A stretch of 64,000 nt of DNA, from positions 620,001 through 684,000 of the forward strand of contig NZ_VOBC01000001.1 of assembly GCF_008369195.1 (NCBI RefSeq), given 5' to 3'. Below, one piece after another: positions 46,269-55,773 of the stretch (the first letter of the stretch is position 1; every line of letters begins with the position of its first letter). Source of the stretch: Sporosarcina sp. ANT_H38 (GTDB lineage Bacteria > Bacillota > Bacilli > Bacillales_A > Planococcaceae). Below the pieces are notes generated by a model, which was given only the letters and a program-made list of their open reading frames with translations, was not told the DNA's origin and did no database searches. The position numbers and the translations under genes are program-made.

Positions 46269-47198
46269 ATGAGAAAAATTATCGTAGGTTCTAGAAGAAG
46301 TAAACTTGCATTGACACAAACGAACTGGTTTATCGAACAGATGAAAGCTGCCGGGGCTCCGTTTGAATTCGAAGTGAAAGAAATTGTTACGAAAGGCGAT
46401 CAAATCCTTGATGTTATGTTGTCAAAAGTTGGGGGTAAGGGTCTTTTCGTAAAAGAAATTGAGCAGGCTTTGTTCGATGAAGAAATCGATTTCGCAGTAC
46501 ATAGCATGAAAGACATGCCCGCTGTTCTTCCCGAAGGGCTTGTTATCGGATGTATCCCACCTCGTGAAGATGCACGCGATGCATTCATTTCAAACGGGCA
46601 TGTGAAATTCATGGACTTACCGATAGGCGCTAAAGTGGGGACGTCTAGTTTACGTCGTAGTTCACAGTTACTACTTCTGCGTCCTGATCTTGATATCCAG
46701 TGGATTCGTGGAAATATCGATACACGATTGAAAAAAATGGTTGACGGTGAATACGATGCGATTCTCCTTGCAGCTGCAGGTATGAATCGAATGGGCTGGA
46801 GTGCAGATGTCACTACAGAATATATGTCAGTTGAAGATTGTATCCCAGCAGTAGGACAAGGTGCACTTGCGATTGAATGTCGAATTGACGATCAAGAGTT
46901 GCTTGCGGAACTTGCAAAATTAACGGATGAAAAAACGTGGAAAGAAGTTGAAGCAGAGCGTACTTTTCTAACTGAAATGGATGGCTCATGTCAAGTTCCA
47001 ATTGCCGGATTTGCGCAATACAACGGTAGCGAAGTTGAACTGACGGGCTATATTGCTTCTCCTGATGCAACACAGGTATTTAAAAAGACTTTTTCGAGTG
47101 CGAATCCCGTTGAAGCGGGTATGGAGGTTGCGAAAACACTGCGTGCCGAAGGGGCTTCAGAAGTGATTGAGAAAGTGAAGGCGGATATGGATGCGTGA
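46269..47198 (+). CDS. hemC: porphobilinogen deaminase (hydroxymethylbilane synthase)
   Basis: HemC joins four porphobilinogens to hydroxymethylbilane. The 309-residue protein shows [13 protein letters not shown], the catalytic aspartate region [18 protein letters not shown] and the dipyrromethane-carrying cysteine in [14 protein letters not shown] 143-bp gap separates it from hemX, and the nearest AAAGGTTGG is 15 nt from the ATG, so initiation may be weak or the leader structured. It overlaps hemD by 8 bp. Confidence 0.96.
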   Translation: MRKIIVGSRRSKLALTQTNWFIEQMKAAGAPFEFEVKEIVTKGDQILDVMLSKVGGKGLFVKEIEQALFDEEIDFAVHSMKDMPAVLPEGLVIGCIPPREDARDAFISNGHVKFMDLPIGAKVGTSSLRRSSQLLLLRPDLDIQWIRGNIDTRLKKMVDGEYDAILLAAAGMNRMGWSADVTTEYMSVEDCIPAVGQGALAIECRIDDQELLAELAKLTDEKTWKEVEAERTFLTEMDGSCQVPIAGFAQYNGSEVELTGYIASPDATQVFKKTFSSANPVEAGMEVAKTLRAEGASEVIEKVKADMDA

Positions 47199-47949
47199 TA
47201 GTCAACCGCTGTTAGCTGAAACAGTCATCTTTACAGGAACGCCGAAGTCTACTGATGTATTTGAATTGGTGAAGCGCTATGGAGGGACGCCTGTTTCACT
47301 GCCACTTATTCAAGTAGCAGAGTTAGTGGAACCGACAGATGAGCTTCGTTTGAATGCTTGTCCAATCTATGATTGGCTTATATTTACGAGTCAAAGTGCA
47401 GTAGCTGCTTTTGGAGCCAAGCTCATTCGTCACGGTTTTTCTTCGGAATTAATTCCCGCAAAAATAGCTGCGGTTGGTACTCGAACTGCGGAAGCACTCG
47501 AGAAAATCGGTTTTACAGTCGATTTCATTCCAACAGTGTTCAGTGCAGATACATTCGTGAAGGAATTTAACCCTGCTGACACAGATATCCGACGCATTCT
47601 TTTTCTACGCGGATCAATTGCAGGCGTCACCATTAAAGAGGAATTGCCTTTTGAAGTGGATGAATGGACAATCTATACGACGGAGCGTGCGGGAGATTCC
47701 ATCGATTCTCTCGTTGATTTATTGCAACAAAAACAGTATTTGACTGTCCTATTCGCAAGTCCTTCGGCTGTGGACGTTTTTGCTGAAGAAGTGGTCCCGC
47801 GAACAGGATGGACAGGTTTTACAATAGGGGCCATCGGACATGTAACAGAAAAAGCGTTGTTAGAAGCTGGTGCGGCCGTTCATGTTAGGCCCGATACATA
47901 TACACTTATGGATCTCGTTGAGAAATTGGCGGGGCGAAAGGAAGGGTAA
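47191..47949 (+). CDS. hemD: uroporphyrinogen-III synthase
   Basis: HemD closes hydroxymethylbilane with inversion of ring D. The 252-residue protein belongs to this poorly conserved family, recognised by [10 protein letters not shown] at the start, [31 protein letters not shown] and [27 protein letters not shown] in the second lobe. Position between hemC and hemB fixes the call. It overlaps hemC and ends 2 bp before hemB. Confidence 0.94.
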   Translation: MRDSQPLLAETVIFTGTPKSTDVFELVKRYGGTPVSLPLIQVAELVEPTDELRLNACPIYDWLIFTSQSAVAAFGAKLIRHGFSSELIPAKIAAVGTRTAEALEKIGFTVDFIPTVFSADTFVKEFNPADTDIRRILFLRGSIAGVTIKEELPFEVDEWTIYTTERAGDSIDSLVDLLQQKQYLTVLFASPSAVDVFAEEVVPRTGWTGFTIGAIGHVTEKALLEAGAAVHVRPDTYTLMDLVEKLAGRKEG

Positions 47950-47951
47950 TT

Positions 47952-48932
47952 TTGGATACTTTACAATTCAGACGCAACAGACGTTTACGTACATCAAACA
48001 CACTACGTTCTATGGTAAGAGAAACTGTTTTGAGAAAAGAAGACTTCATCTATCCGATTTTTGTCATTGATGGAGAAGACATCAATAATCCTATCGCTTC
48101 TATGCCGGGTGTGTTCCAGAAATCACTCGACCATTTTGCAACTGAACTAGATGAAGTTGTGTCACTTGGAATTCCCTCAATTATATTATTCGGTTTACCA
48201 GCAATGAAAGATGATAGGGGATCGGAAGCTTATTCTGATCAAGGGATTGTCCAAAAAGCCACTCGTTTTGCGAAAGAACGCTATCCTGAACTTATCGTCA
48301 TCGCAGACACTTGCCTATGCCAATTTACAGACCATGGTCATTGTGGTGTCTTAGAAGGTGGCAAAGTCCTAAATGACCCGTCATTAGAACTACTAGCGCG
48401 TACTGCGGTAAGTCAAGCGAAAGCGGGAGCAGACATTATTGCACCATCCAATATGATGGACGGTTTTGTAGCTGCTATTCGTCAGGGATTAGATGCGGCT
48501 GGATTTGAAGATATTCCGATTATGTCCTATGCGGTGAAATATGCATCTGCTTATTACGGACCTTTCCGTGATGCGGCGCATTCGTCACCAAAATCAGGCG
48601 ACCGTAAAACGTATCAGATGGATCCTGCAAACCGTATGGAAGCAATGCGTGAAGCTGAATCAGATGTTGCAGAAGGTGCAGACTTCCTAATCGTAAAACC
48701 AGCACTTTCGTATCTCGACATCATGCGGGATGTCAAAGACAATTTCACATTGCCAGTAGTCGCATACAATGTGAGCGGTGAATACGCAATGGTTAAGGCA
48801 GCAGCACAAAATGGCTGGATTGATGAAAAAGCAATCGTTCTGGAAACGTTGACAAGTATGAAGCGTGCAGGTGCGGATCTTATTATGACGTACCACGCGA
48901 AAGATGCTGCGCGCTGGCTGGGGGAGAAATAA
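47952..48932 (+). CDS. hemB: delta-aminolevulinic acid dehydratase (porphobilinogen synthase)
   Basis: HemB condenses two 5-aminolevulinates to porphobilinogen. The 326-residue enzyme has the metal-site segment [14 protein letters not shown] (zinc-type cysteines), the catalytic lysines in [19 protein letters not shown] and [11 protein letters not shown]. Start is TTG 47952, which keeps the gene 2 bp from hemD; GGCGAAAGGAAGG precedes it. Confidence 0.97.
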   Translation: MDTLQFRRNRRLRTSNTLRSMVRETVLRKEDFIYPIFVIDGEDINNPIASMPGVFQKSLDHFATELDEVVSLGIPSIILFGLPAMKDDRGSEAYSDQGIVQKATRFAKERYPELIVIADTCLCQFTDHGHCGVLEGGKVLNDPSLELLARTAVSQAKAGADIIAPSNMMDGFVAAIRQGLDAAGFEDIPIMSYAVKYASAYYGPFRDAAHSSPKSGDRKTYQMDPANRMEAMREAESDVAEGADFLIVKPALSYLDIMRDVKDNFTLPVVAYNVSGEYAMVKAAAQNGWIDEKAIVLETLTSMKRAGADLIMTYHAKDAARWLGEK

Positions 48933-50225
48933 TTGGGTAGAACTTATGAAAAGTCGAAACAAGCATTTGCAGAAGCTGTAAATCTTATGCCAGGTGGGGT
49001 AAATTCTCCTGTTCGTGCATTTAAATCTGTCAATATGGATCCGATTTTTATGCAGAGTGGAAAAGGCGCTATCATTACGGACATCGATGGCAATGAATAT
49101 ATCGATTATGTACTATCTTGGGGTCCGCTTATTCTCGGTCATTCTGATTCAGACGTAGTTGAAGGCATTAAGCGTGTTGCGGAGACTGGAGCAAGCTTTG
49201 GAGCACCGACGTTAGCGGAAAATGAACTTGCGAAACTCGTTATAGAACGTGTTCCTTCAATTGAAATGATTCGTATGGTGTCATCCGGTACGGAAGCAAC
49301 GATGAGTGCACTGCGTTTAGCACGCGGTTACACAGGTCGTAATAAGATTTTAAAATTTGAAGGCTGTTACCACGGTCACGCTGATTCACTGCTCATTAAA
49401 GCTGGTTCTGGCGTTGCAACACTAGGCCTACCAGATAGCCCTGGTGTACCTGAATCTGTTGCAAAGAATACGATTACGGTACCGTATAACGACCTTGAGA
49501 GCATTAAAGTCGCAATTCAAGAATTCGGTGACGACTTAGCAGCAATCATTGTTGAACCTGTCGCAGGAAATATGGGAGTTGTCCCACCTGAACCCGGTTT
49601 CCTTGAAGGATTGCGTGAGTTGACAGAGAAAAACGGTTCACTTCTTATTTTTGATGAAGTAATGACGGGCTTCCGCGTTGGTTATAATTGTGCGCAAGGT
49701 CATTACGGTGTTACACCTGACATTACATGTCTAGGCAAAGTAATCGGTGGTGGACTTCCAGTCGGTGCATATGGTGGTAAACGTGAAATCCTAGAAAACA
49801 TGGCTCCTGCGGGTACGATTTACCAGGCGGGGACTTTATCAGGAAATCCACTTGCAATGACTGCAGGTATTGAAACGTTGAAAAAATTAACGCCTGCATC
49901 ATATGACCATTTCATGAAACTTGGCGATCAGCTGGAAGCCGGTTTCCGTGCAGCTGCTGAAAAATTTGATATCCCGCACACAGTAAACCGTGCAGGCTCG
50001 ATGATTGGCTTTTTCTTCACTAACGAAAAAGTATCAAATTACGACAAAGCGAAAACAGCTGATCTTGTACTGTTCGCTGATTACTATCGCTTAATGGCGG
50101 AAGAAGGTATCTTCCTTCCACCATCCCAGTTCGAAGGCATGTTCCTATCGACTGCGCATACTGAGGCGCATATTGAGAAGACAGTTGAAGCTTTCCATAC
50201 AGTGTTTGCTAAACTTCGCGCATAA
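48933..50225 (+). CDS. hemL: glutamate-1-semialdehyde 2,1-aminomutase
   Basis: HemL converts glutamate-1-semialdehyde to 5-aminolevulinate with PLP. The 430-residue protein shows [13 protein letters not shown], the PLP pocket [27 protein letters not shown] and the PLP lysine in [10 protein letters not shown] (near residue 267). TTG 48933 directly follows the hemB stop, with GGGGGAG about 9 nt upstream. It ends the hem operon before a terminator at 50297. Confidence 0.97.
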   Translation: MGRTYEKSKQAFAEAVNLMPGGVNSPVRAFKSVNMDPIFMQSGKGAIITDIDGNEYIDYVLSWGPLILGHSDSDVVEGIKRVAETGASFGAPTLAENELAKLVIERVPSIEMIRMVSSGTEATMSALRLARGYTGRNKILKFEGCYHGHADSLLIKAGSGVATLGLPDSPGVPESVAKNTITVPYNDLESIKVAIQEFGDDLAAIIVEPVAGNMGVVPPEPGFLEGLRELTEKNGSLLIFDEVMTGFRVGYNCAQGHYGVTPDITCLGKVIGGGLPVGAYGGKREILENMAPAGTIYQAGTLSGNPLAMTAGIETLKKLTPASYDHFMKLGDQLEAGFRAAAEKFDIPHTVNRAGSMIGFFFTNEKVSNYDKAKTADLVLFADYYRLMAEEGIFLPPSQFEGMFLSTAHTEAHIEKTVEAFHTVFAKLRA

Positions 50226-50296
50226 TAAAGTATTAGTCACAAAGTCAATTCAAAAACAAAAACGACATTCTCGTTAGTTTTAATAGACAATACAGA

Positions 50297-50335
50297 ATCC
50301 CCCGACTGAATTACTGGTCGGGGGATATTTGCGTT
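50297..50335 (+). terminator. terminator of the hem operon
   Basis: A perfect 10-bp stem ATCCCCCGAC / GTCGGGGGAT (50297-50306 with 50317-50326) with a 10-nt loop, followed by ATTTGCGTTCGTTT. The T-tract is short. Confidence 0.75.
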
Positions 50336-50353
50336 CGTTTGCTCTGTTTATCC

Positions 50354-50382
50354 TTCTATCGCGTCAGTGTCGCGCATACAAT
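50354..50382 (+). promoter_or_regulatory. candidate sigma-E sporulation promoter
   Basis: CATACAAT (50375-50382) equals the -10 consensus of mother-cell sigma-E promoters. A partial -35 (TTCTATC, 50354-50360) lies 14 bp upstream. It is 33 bp before the spoVID-like gene, whose B. subtilis counterpart is sigma-E dependent. Confidence 0.55.
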
Positions 50383-50414
50383 TGTTTGTGAAGGAATAGA
50401 AGGAGGGAACAAGT

Positions 50415-50993
50415 ATGGAGAAAAAACAGTGGTCAATGCAGGAAAGTTTTTATTTCCCAGAACATGCTGGCGTACCGACTGGGGTACAGTCAGTTACAGT
50501 GACACCGAGATATACTGAAGAAAGAACAGAAGATGCAGTCCGGTTGACAGGCATTTATCATATTGCTGCGAATGTCGAATTTGACGAAGGGGTGCAGCGG
50601 TCGGCGGAATTAGATGATTCATTCATCCTAATTGACGATGTTGAAGTTGACGGCAAAGATGGTTACTTTGAATACGCAGTACCTCTTAATATCGACCTGC
50701 CTTCAATAGCGGAAAGCCCATTGGACATTGTAACGACGCAAGCAACAGGTGAAACGGACGGACAAGGTACTTACGGAGTTGTCTGGAATGTGGAATGTAC
50801 GTACACAGAAGCGGTTGCGATAGTTGAGGAACTTGAGGAAGTGCAAGTAGTTGTTGCGACGCCGATCGTAGTAATTGACAGCACTTCGTTTGACGAGATG
50901 GACGAAGTGCTGTCGTTCATTGCGGACCTAACAGATGGAGTTTCGACGACATCATTCCGTTCAAATGATGTTTTTGTAAAGAATGAAGGCTAA
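50415..50993 (+). CDS. SpoVID-like protein, N-terminal domain only
   Basis: The 192-residue acidic beta-rich protein starts EKKQWSMQESFYFPEHAGVP, and its position after hemL is that of spoVID in B. subtilis. SpoVID there has about 575 residues: an N-terminal spore-coat encasement domain, a long acidic repeat region and a C-terminal LysM. Here only the first domain remains; no LysM or repeat region follows, since a convergent gene begins at once. GGAGGG precedes the ATG. It probably acts in spore coat morphogenesis. The assignment rests mainly on synteny and domain character. Confidence 0.7.
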   Translation: MEKKQWSMQESFYFPEHAGVPTGVQSVTVTPRYTEERTEDAVRLTGIYHIAANVEFDEGVQRSAELDDSFILIDDVEVDGKDGYFEYAVPLNIDLPSIAESPLDIVTTQATGETDGQGTYGVVWNVECTYTEAVAIVEELEEVQVVVATPIVVIDSTSFDEMDEVLSFIADLTDGVSTTSFRSNDVFVKNEG

Positions 50994-51152
50994 GCCGCAC
51001 AGTAAACACAACAGAAGAAAATCGCCTGTAGTCGGCACAATCAATAACCGTATCAATTGAAAGATGCAAATAGGGATAATGATCCCTTTGCAATAAAATC
51101 TACATTTCCGGAGCCAAGGCGGTAATAAGTAAGGGTTATAGCCTCTTCGCAT
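50961..51152 (-). CDS. small basic membrane protein
   Basis: The 63-residue protein begins RRGYNPYLLPPWLRKCRFYC, then has two hydrophobic segments (GIIIPICIFQLIRLLIV and FLLLCLLCGLAFILY). A good ribosome-binding site (AGGAAAGG, 9 nt before ATG 51152) supports expression. It is convergent with the spoVID-like gene and overlaps its 3' end by 33 bp. Function unknown. The PPW and Cys residues near the start may be a conserved surface. Confidence 0.6.
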   Translation of the reverse strand: MRRGYNPYLLPPWLRKCRFYCKGIIIPICIFQLIRLLIVPTTGDFLLLCLLCGLAFILYKNII

Positions 51153-51175
51153 GATGTCATCCTTTCCTAATTTAC

Positions 51176-51205
51176 TTGACGGTTGATAAGATATTCCGTT
51201 ACAAT
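51176..51205 (+). promoter_or_regulatory. valS promoter
   Basis: TTGACG (51176-51181) and TACAAT (51200-51205) are 18 bp apart and lie directly in front of the T-box leader. Confidence 0.7.
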
Positions 51206-51211
51206 CAGACT

Positions 51212-51479
51212 AATTGCATATGGATGCGATGATTGGGATAGTAAGTGAATGGATTAGACTAAAGAGAGGGTTCGAGTGCTGAAAGAACCTGTCGATTATT
51301 TACTGAATGTAACCCATGAGCAGTTTCCGTGAAAAAGTATGAGAGCGTATCTCTTACAGTAGCGGAAGCCGGTTTGAAGCCGTTATCGAAGTTTGAGGTG
51401 CACAGTTCTTTTATGTGCACGAATAAAGGTGGTACCGCGAACAGCTCCTTCGTCCTTTAAGGCGATAGGAGTTTTTTTT
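51212..51479 (+). ncRNA. T-box riboswitch of valS
   Basis: The leader has the invariant T-box sequence AAAGGTGGTACCGCG (51425-51439), a preceding stem-I region with hairpin GGGTTC / GAACCT, and a terminator (CTCCTTCGTCC with GGCGATAGGAG, then eight T, 51445-51479) that competes with the antiterminator. Uncharged tRNA-Val would bind and let transcription continue into valS. A candidate valine specifier GTA lies at 51309-51311, but I could not confirm the specifier loop. Confidence 0.88.
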
Positions 51480-51491
51480 GTGTCCAGTTTT

Positions 51492-51590
51492 AAGGCGCCA
51501 ACCCCTCGGGTCACAAGTGATTTCGCTGTGGTGGCTGTAGTACGCCTCCTCGCAAACTCCCTTGTGCCTGTCGGGGCTAAGCGGCGCCTT
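51492..51590. repeat. 99-nt palindromic element between T-box and valS
   Basis: Ends AAGGCGCC (51492-51499) and GGCGCCTT (51583-51590) are perfect inverted repeats. Inside, CCCCTCGGG...CACAAG pairs with CTTGTGCC...CGGGG. It begins 12 nt after the T-box terminator and ends 36 nt before the valS start, so it becomes part of the valS mRNA leader. Structure suggests a miniature mobile or REP-type element. Confidence 0.7.
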
Positions 51591-51626
51591 ACACTTTTCA
51601 TTCCCAAAAATAAAGGAGGAAACAAC

Positions 51627-54275
51627 ATGTCAACTGAAAACAACACGTCGATGCCGACGAAATATGATCCGCAGACAATTGAAGCAGGTCGCTACGAATG
51701 GTGGCTGAAAGGGAAGTACTTTGAAGCACAGCCTGAAAGCGATAAAACACCTTATACCATTGTTATTCCACCACCGAACGTTACAGGTAAACTTCACCTA
51801 GGCCACGCATGGGATACAACGTTACAAGATATCATGACGCGCATGAAACGCATGCAAGGTTATGATGCATTATGGCTTCCAGGAATGGACCACGCGGGAA
51901 TCGCGACACAGGCTCGTGTTGAAGCAAAACTTCGTGAAGAAGGAACGACACGTTATGATTTAGGTCGTGAAAAATTTGTTGAAGAAACATGGAAATGGAA
52001 AGACGAGTACGCAGGCCATATCCGTGAGCAATGGGCGAAACTTGGTTTGGGTCTTGACTATACACGTGAACGATTTACCCTGGATGAAGGACTTTCGAAA
52101 GCTGTACAGGAAGTTTTCGTTAAACTTTATAATAAAGGTCTTATCTACCGTGGCGAATACATTATCAACTGGGATCCGGCTACGAAAACAGCGATATCTG
52201 ATATCGAAGTCATCCATAAAGACATACAGGGTGCTTTCTATCATATGCGTTACCCATTGGCAGACGGAACAGGCAGTATCGAAATTGCGACAACTCGACC
52301 TGAAACAATGCTTGGGGACACTGCGGTTGCAGTCCATCCTGAAGATGAGCGCTACAAGCATTTGATTGGCAAAACTGTTACATTACCGATTGTCGGGCGT
52401 GAAATTCCGATTATCGCAGACGATTATGTTGACATGGAATTCGGAAGTGGTGCCGTGAAAATTACTCCTGCACATGACCCGAATGACTTTGAAATCGGTA
52501 ACCGTCATAACCTTCCACGTGTCCTTGTGATGAATGAAGACGGTTCAATGAACAAGCTTGCTGGTAAATACGAAGGAATGGACCGCTTCGAATGCCGTAA
52601 AGAAATCGTTAAAGACTTACAGGAGATGGCTGTTCTATTCAACATTGAAGAACATAATCATTCTGTCGGTCACTCAGAACGTAGTGGTGCTGTCGTTGAA
52701 CCTTATTTATCAACACAATGGTTCGTTAAAATGCAACCACTTGCTGATGAAGCGATTAAATTGCAAGAAGCAGAAGGCAAAGTAAACTTCGTACCAGACC
52801 GTTTTGAAAAAACTTATTTAACATGGATGGAAAATGTTCATGACTGGTGTATCTCGCGTCAACTTTGGTGGGGCCATCGTATTCCGGCTTGGTACCACAA
52901 TGTTACGGGCGAAATTCATGTCGGTCATGAAGCACCTGCCGATAGCGAAAACTGGAGTCAAGACAATGACGTTCTTGATACATGGTTCTCATCTGCGCTA
53001 TGGCCGTTTTCGACTATGGGCTGGCCGGATCTCGACAACGAAGAATTCAAACGCTATTACCCAACAGATGCACTAGTAACAGGCTATGACATCATTTTCT
53101 TCTGGGTATCTCGGATGATTTTCCAAGGAATCGAATTCACGGATCAGCGTCCATTTAAAGACGTATTGATACACGGACTCGTACGTGCAGAAGATGGTCG
53201 TAAAATGTCTAAATCACTTGGTAACGGTGTCGACCCGATGGATGTCATCGAAAAATACGGTGCAGATGCACTACGTTACTTCTTGTCAACAGGTTCATCA
53301 CCAGGGCAGGACCTTCGTTACTCGACTGAAAAAGTTGAAGCCATCTGGAACTTTGCCAATAAAATCTGGAATGCATCTCGTTTTGCGCTCATGAACATGG
53401 ATGGCATGACTTACGAAGAAATCGATTTAACGGGTGAAAAATCCGTAGCAGATGCATGGATTTTGACACGGTTGAATGAAACAATTGACCAAGTGACGAA
53501 ACTTGCAGATCGTTACGAGTTCGGTGAAGTCGGCCGTGCACTCTATAACTTCATCTGGGATGATTTCTGTGACTGGTACATCGAAATGGCGAAACTGCCA
53601 CTCTACGGTGAAGATGAAACAGCTAAGAAAATGACGCGTTCTGTACTTGCATACGTACTCGATAATACGATGCGCCTGCTACATCCGTTCATGCCGTTCA
53701 TCACAGAAGAAATCTGGCAGAACTTACCGCATGAAGGCGAATCAATCACAGTCGCTGCATGGCCGGTTGCAGATCCTGCGCTTACTGATAAAACGCGTGC
53801 AACTGATATGAAACTGCTGATGGATATCATCCGTGCAGTACGTAATATCCGCGCAGAAGTAAATACACCATTAAGCAAAAAAGTTCCACTTTATATTTCA
53901 GCTAAAGACGATGTAACTGTAGCTGTATTAGAAGCGAATCGCAGCTACATCGAACGATTCTGTAACCCTGAGACATTAACGCTAGGCAACAACATCACAG
54001 CACCAGGTAAATCGATGTCAGCTGTCGTTACAGGAGCAGAACTGTTCTTACCACTTGAAGGCCTACTGAACATCGACGAAGAACTCGCACGACTAACAAA
54101 AGAGCTTGCGAAATGGCAAGGCGAAGTGAAACGCGTTCAAGGCAAACTTTCAAACGAACGTTTCATGTCGAAAGCACCTGAAGCTGTAGTTGAAGAAGAA
54201 CGTGCTAAGGAAAGTGACTACCTACAAAAATACGCTGCCGTTGAGCGTCGTATGCAAGAATTGAAGGAAATCTAA
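51627..54275 (+). CDS. valS: valyl-tRNA synthetase
   Basis: ValRS charges tRNA-Val and edits threonine. The 882-residue class I enzyme has the HIGH-type motif [14 protein letters not shown], the editing CP1 domain ([18 protein letters not shown]), KMSKSLGNG, and the C-terminal coiled-coil arm ([20 protein letters not shown]). AAAGGAGG lies 8 nt before ATG 51627; readings further upstream run into the T-box region and are artefacts. Expression is controlled by the T-box. In B. subtilis ysxE lies between spoVID and valS; it is missing here. Confidence 0.97.
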   Translation: MSTENNTSMPTKYDPQTIEAGRYEWWLKGKYFEAQPESDKTPYTIVIPPPNVTGKLHLGHAWDTTLQDIMTRMKRMQGYDALWLPGMDHAGIATQARVEAKLREEGTTRYDLGREKFVEETWKWKDEYAGHIREQWAKLGLGLDYTRERFTLDEGLSKAVQEVFVKLYNKGLIYRGEYIINWDPATKTAISDIEVIHKDIQGAFYHMRYPLADGTGSIEIATTRPETMLGDTAVAVHPEDERYKHLIGKTVTLPIVGREIPIIADDYVDMEFGSGAVKITPAHDPNDFEIGNRHNLPRVLVMNEDGSMNKLAGKYEGMDRFECRKEIVKDLQEMAVLFNIEEHNHSVGHSERSGAVVEPYLSTQWFVKMQPLADEAIKLQEAEGKVNFVPDRFEKTYLTWMENVHDWCISRQLWWGHRIPAWYHNVTGEIHVGHEAPADSENWSQDNDVLDTWFSSALWPFSTMGWPDLDNEEFKRYYPTDALVTGYDIIFFWVSRMIFQGIEFTDQRPFKDVLIHGLVRAEDGRKMSKSLGNGVDPMDVIEKYGADALRYFLSTGSSPGQDLRYSTEKVEAIWNFANKIWNASRFALMNMDGMTYEEIDLTGEKSVADAWILTRLNETIDQVTKLADRYEFGEVGRALYNFIWDDFCDWYIEMAKLPLYGEDETAKKMTRSVLAYVLDNTMRLLHPFMPFITEEIWQNLPHEGESITVAAWPVADPALTDKTRATDMKLLMDIIRAVRNIRAEVNTPLSKKVPLYISAKDDVTVAVLEANRSYIERFCNPETLTLGNNITAPGKSMSAVVTGAELFLPLEGLLNIDEELARLTKELAKWQGEVKRVQGKLSNERFMSKAPEAVVEEERAKESDYLQKYAAVERRMQELKEI

Positions 54276-54285
54276 TTTGAAAACG

Positions 54286-54326
54286 AAAAGACCCCGTCGC
54301 GATTAGTGCGATCGGGTCTTTTTGTT
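54286..54326 (+). terminator. terminator after valS
   Basis: Arms AAAAGACCC / GGGTCTTTTT with inner GTCGC / GCGAT pairing (54286-54300 with 54308-54322), then TTTTTG. Confidence 0.88.
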
Positions 54327-54338
54327 TGATAAATTAGC

Positions 54339-54464
54339 CGTGGCGGTCATAACTGCGCTCGTGGCGAGCATAAGCACACCCGTGCCGACCATAACAGAGC
54401 TCAAGGCGGTCATAAGTGCATCCATGCCGAGCATAACGAACTCCATGGTGGTCATAACGAAATA
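54339..54464. repeat. minisatellite, six 21-bp units
   Basis: Six consecutive 21-bp units (54339, 54360, 54381, 54402, 54423, 54444) share the pattern CRTGSCGRBCATAASNNNNNN; CATAA is invariant. A seventh partial unit (GGCGGTC) follows. The spacing is exact, so units have diverged without indels. On the minus strand the array encodes a heptad repeat ((A/S/F/V)(V/L)M(T/L/V)...) inside a 66-codon frame (54303-54503), but that frame has no ribosome-binding site and reads into the valS terminator. Confidence 0.85.
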
Positions 54465-54718
54465 GGCGGTCTCTGTTCTGTCGAAATACGAATGTGTGAC
54501 CATATATTTGGCATATCCACATTAGCTAGTAATTTGAATTATTATTAATTCCATTTTGATTATGAATTATGGAATGTGGTAGTATAGGTTTATATAATTC
54601 TATTAATTTCTTATAATATAGGTATAGTCTAGGAGTAAAGCGATAGCGTTGGCTAAAATCAGACTGTTTAAATTGTTTTTTTACAAAATAGTCAACTTAT
54701 ATAGATTGAGATATAAAA

Positions 54719-54810
54719 ATCCCTTCTGATCCACTTCGGCGCTTAGGGGATGCCTCCCATCATAAGCCTGACCGCTGCGCTTTCAGTCTTATGACTACGG
54801 CTACCCTTGG
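54719..54810 (-). repeat. dispersed repeat, copy D (long form)
   Basis: On the minus strand it reads GTCATAAGACTGAAAGCGCA, then GCGGTCAGGCTTATGATGG, then GGAGGCATCCCCTAAGCGCC, then GAAGTGGATCAGAAGGGAT. Both the upstream hairpin-forming part and the core are shared with copy E at 57583. It lies in the leader of the pilin-like operon. Confidence 0.75.
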
Positions 54811-54885
54811 TAAGGAGCCTACGTTCTGTTTATATACGTATTCATAAGTTCAACTTAAATAGCACGAATGAAAAGGATGATAGAC

Positions 54886-55329
54886 ATGAGTAAGTTAAAA
54901 CTGAAAAGGGGTATGGGGGAAGGTGGGCTCTCGCTTGTTGAAGTGCTTGCCTCTATTGTTATTTTAACCCTTTTACTAACGACTTTTTTAATGATGTTTC
55001 TACAATCAGCTAAAGTTAATAAGGCGTCCGAGCATATTATTGATGCGACGTATATTGCACAGGAAGAGATGGAAAATATATATGCGCTTAGTACGACTAT
55101 TAAACATAATGCGAAAGAAGGGGCAATTAAAGGTTTGGGTTATACCAATGGATCAATTGAAAGTGGTTGGATTGTATTTGAGAAAGGGTATAATTCTAAT
55201 GTTTTAATAAAAATTAAATTACAAAATAAAAAGGGTAATATGGATCGTGTAATAGTAGAAGTACGAGGTATACCTGATGATAATATTCAAGCCCAGATGG
55301 AAAATCTAGTAGTTTGGGGGGCTGATTAA
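54886..55329 (+). CDS. type IV pilin-like protein 1 (PilV/ComG-like)
   Basis: The 147-residue prepilin has a leader ending in Gly-Gly (GMGEGG), then LSLVEVLASIVILTLLL, which gives cleavage before Leu with Glu at mature position 5 and a hydrophobic helix of about 22 residues. The rest is a small beta-rich C-terminal domain. AAAAGGATGA precedes ATG 54886. It is the first of three adjacent prepilin genes (2-bp and overlapping junctions) and probably a minor pilin. A prepilin peptidase (ComC/PilD) would be required; none is in the window. Confidence 0.85.
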   Translation: MSKLKLKRGMGEGGLSLVEVLASIVILTLLLTTFLMMFLQSAKVNKASEHIIDATYIAQEEMENIYALSTTIKHNAKEGAIKGLGYTNGSIESGWIVFEKGYNSNVLIKIKLQNKKGNMDRVIVEVRGIPDDNIQAQMENLVVWGAD

Positions 55330-55331
55330 TA

Positions 55332-55772
55332 ATGAGGAAATATCTGAACAATGAAAAAGGACTAACCTTAGTTGAAATCCTTGCCGTACTAATTATTGGC
55401 TCAATTATTATGCTATTAATTTCAAACGTTCATTTATTTGGCCAGAAACAATATAAAAGCCAATCAGAAAAATCAAGACATTTATACGATGTTACCTATG
55501 CGGCGAAAGTGATTACCAAAGAAATTAGGAAAGTTGATGAGAGTGGCATAGCAAATGTTGATTCAAAGCGTGATCATATCAAATTGACAAGTGTTATTGA
55601 GTATAAATATAATAGTGCGAATAAATCTATTGAAAATAAAGATGGAACGATTTTAGTTAAGGATATTGAAAATTTTGTTGCTGAGAGGTTAGATAATCAA
55701 GTAGATCTCGAGATTATTAGTAAAACCGGTGAAAAAGTTAAAACTAAGATCGTATTAAGAAAGGGTGATTAA
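55332..55772 (+). CDS. type IV pilin-like protein 2 (PilW-like)
   Basis: The 146-residue prepilin has a short leader (RKYLNNEKG) and the segment LTLVEILAVLIIGSIIMLLI, with Glu5. The C-terminal domain has alternating beta strands typical of minor pilins (VIEYKYNSANKSIENKDGTI). It starts 2 bp after the first pilin gene and ends overlapping the upstream in-frame extension of the third, so all three are co-translated. Confidence 0.85.
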   Translation: MRKYLNNEKGLTLVEILAVLIIGSIIMLLISNVHLFGQKQYKSQSEKSRHLYDVTYAAKVITKEIRKVDESGIANVDSKRDHIKLTSVIEYKYNSANKSIENKDGTILVKDIENFVAERLDNQVDLEIISKTGEKVKTKIVLRKGD

Positions 55773-55773
55773 T

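Noticed and set aside
51393..51626. N-terminal extension of valS upstream of ATG 51627
   Set aside because: It reads through the T-box, its terminator and the palindromic element; the AAAGGAGG site and family length fix the start at 51627.
54303..54503. Minus-strand 66-codon frame with heptad repeats
   Set aside because: No ribosome-binding site, and the end lies in the valS terminator. Better explained by the 21-bp minisatellite.
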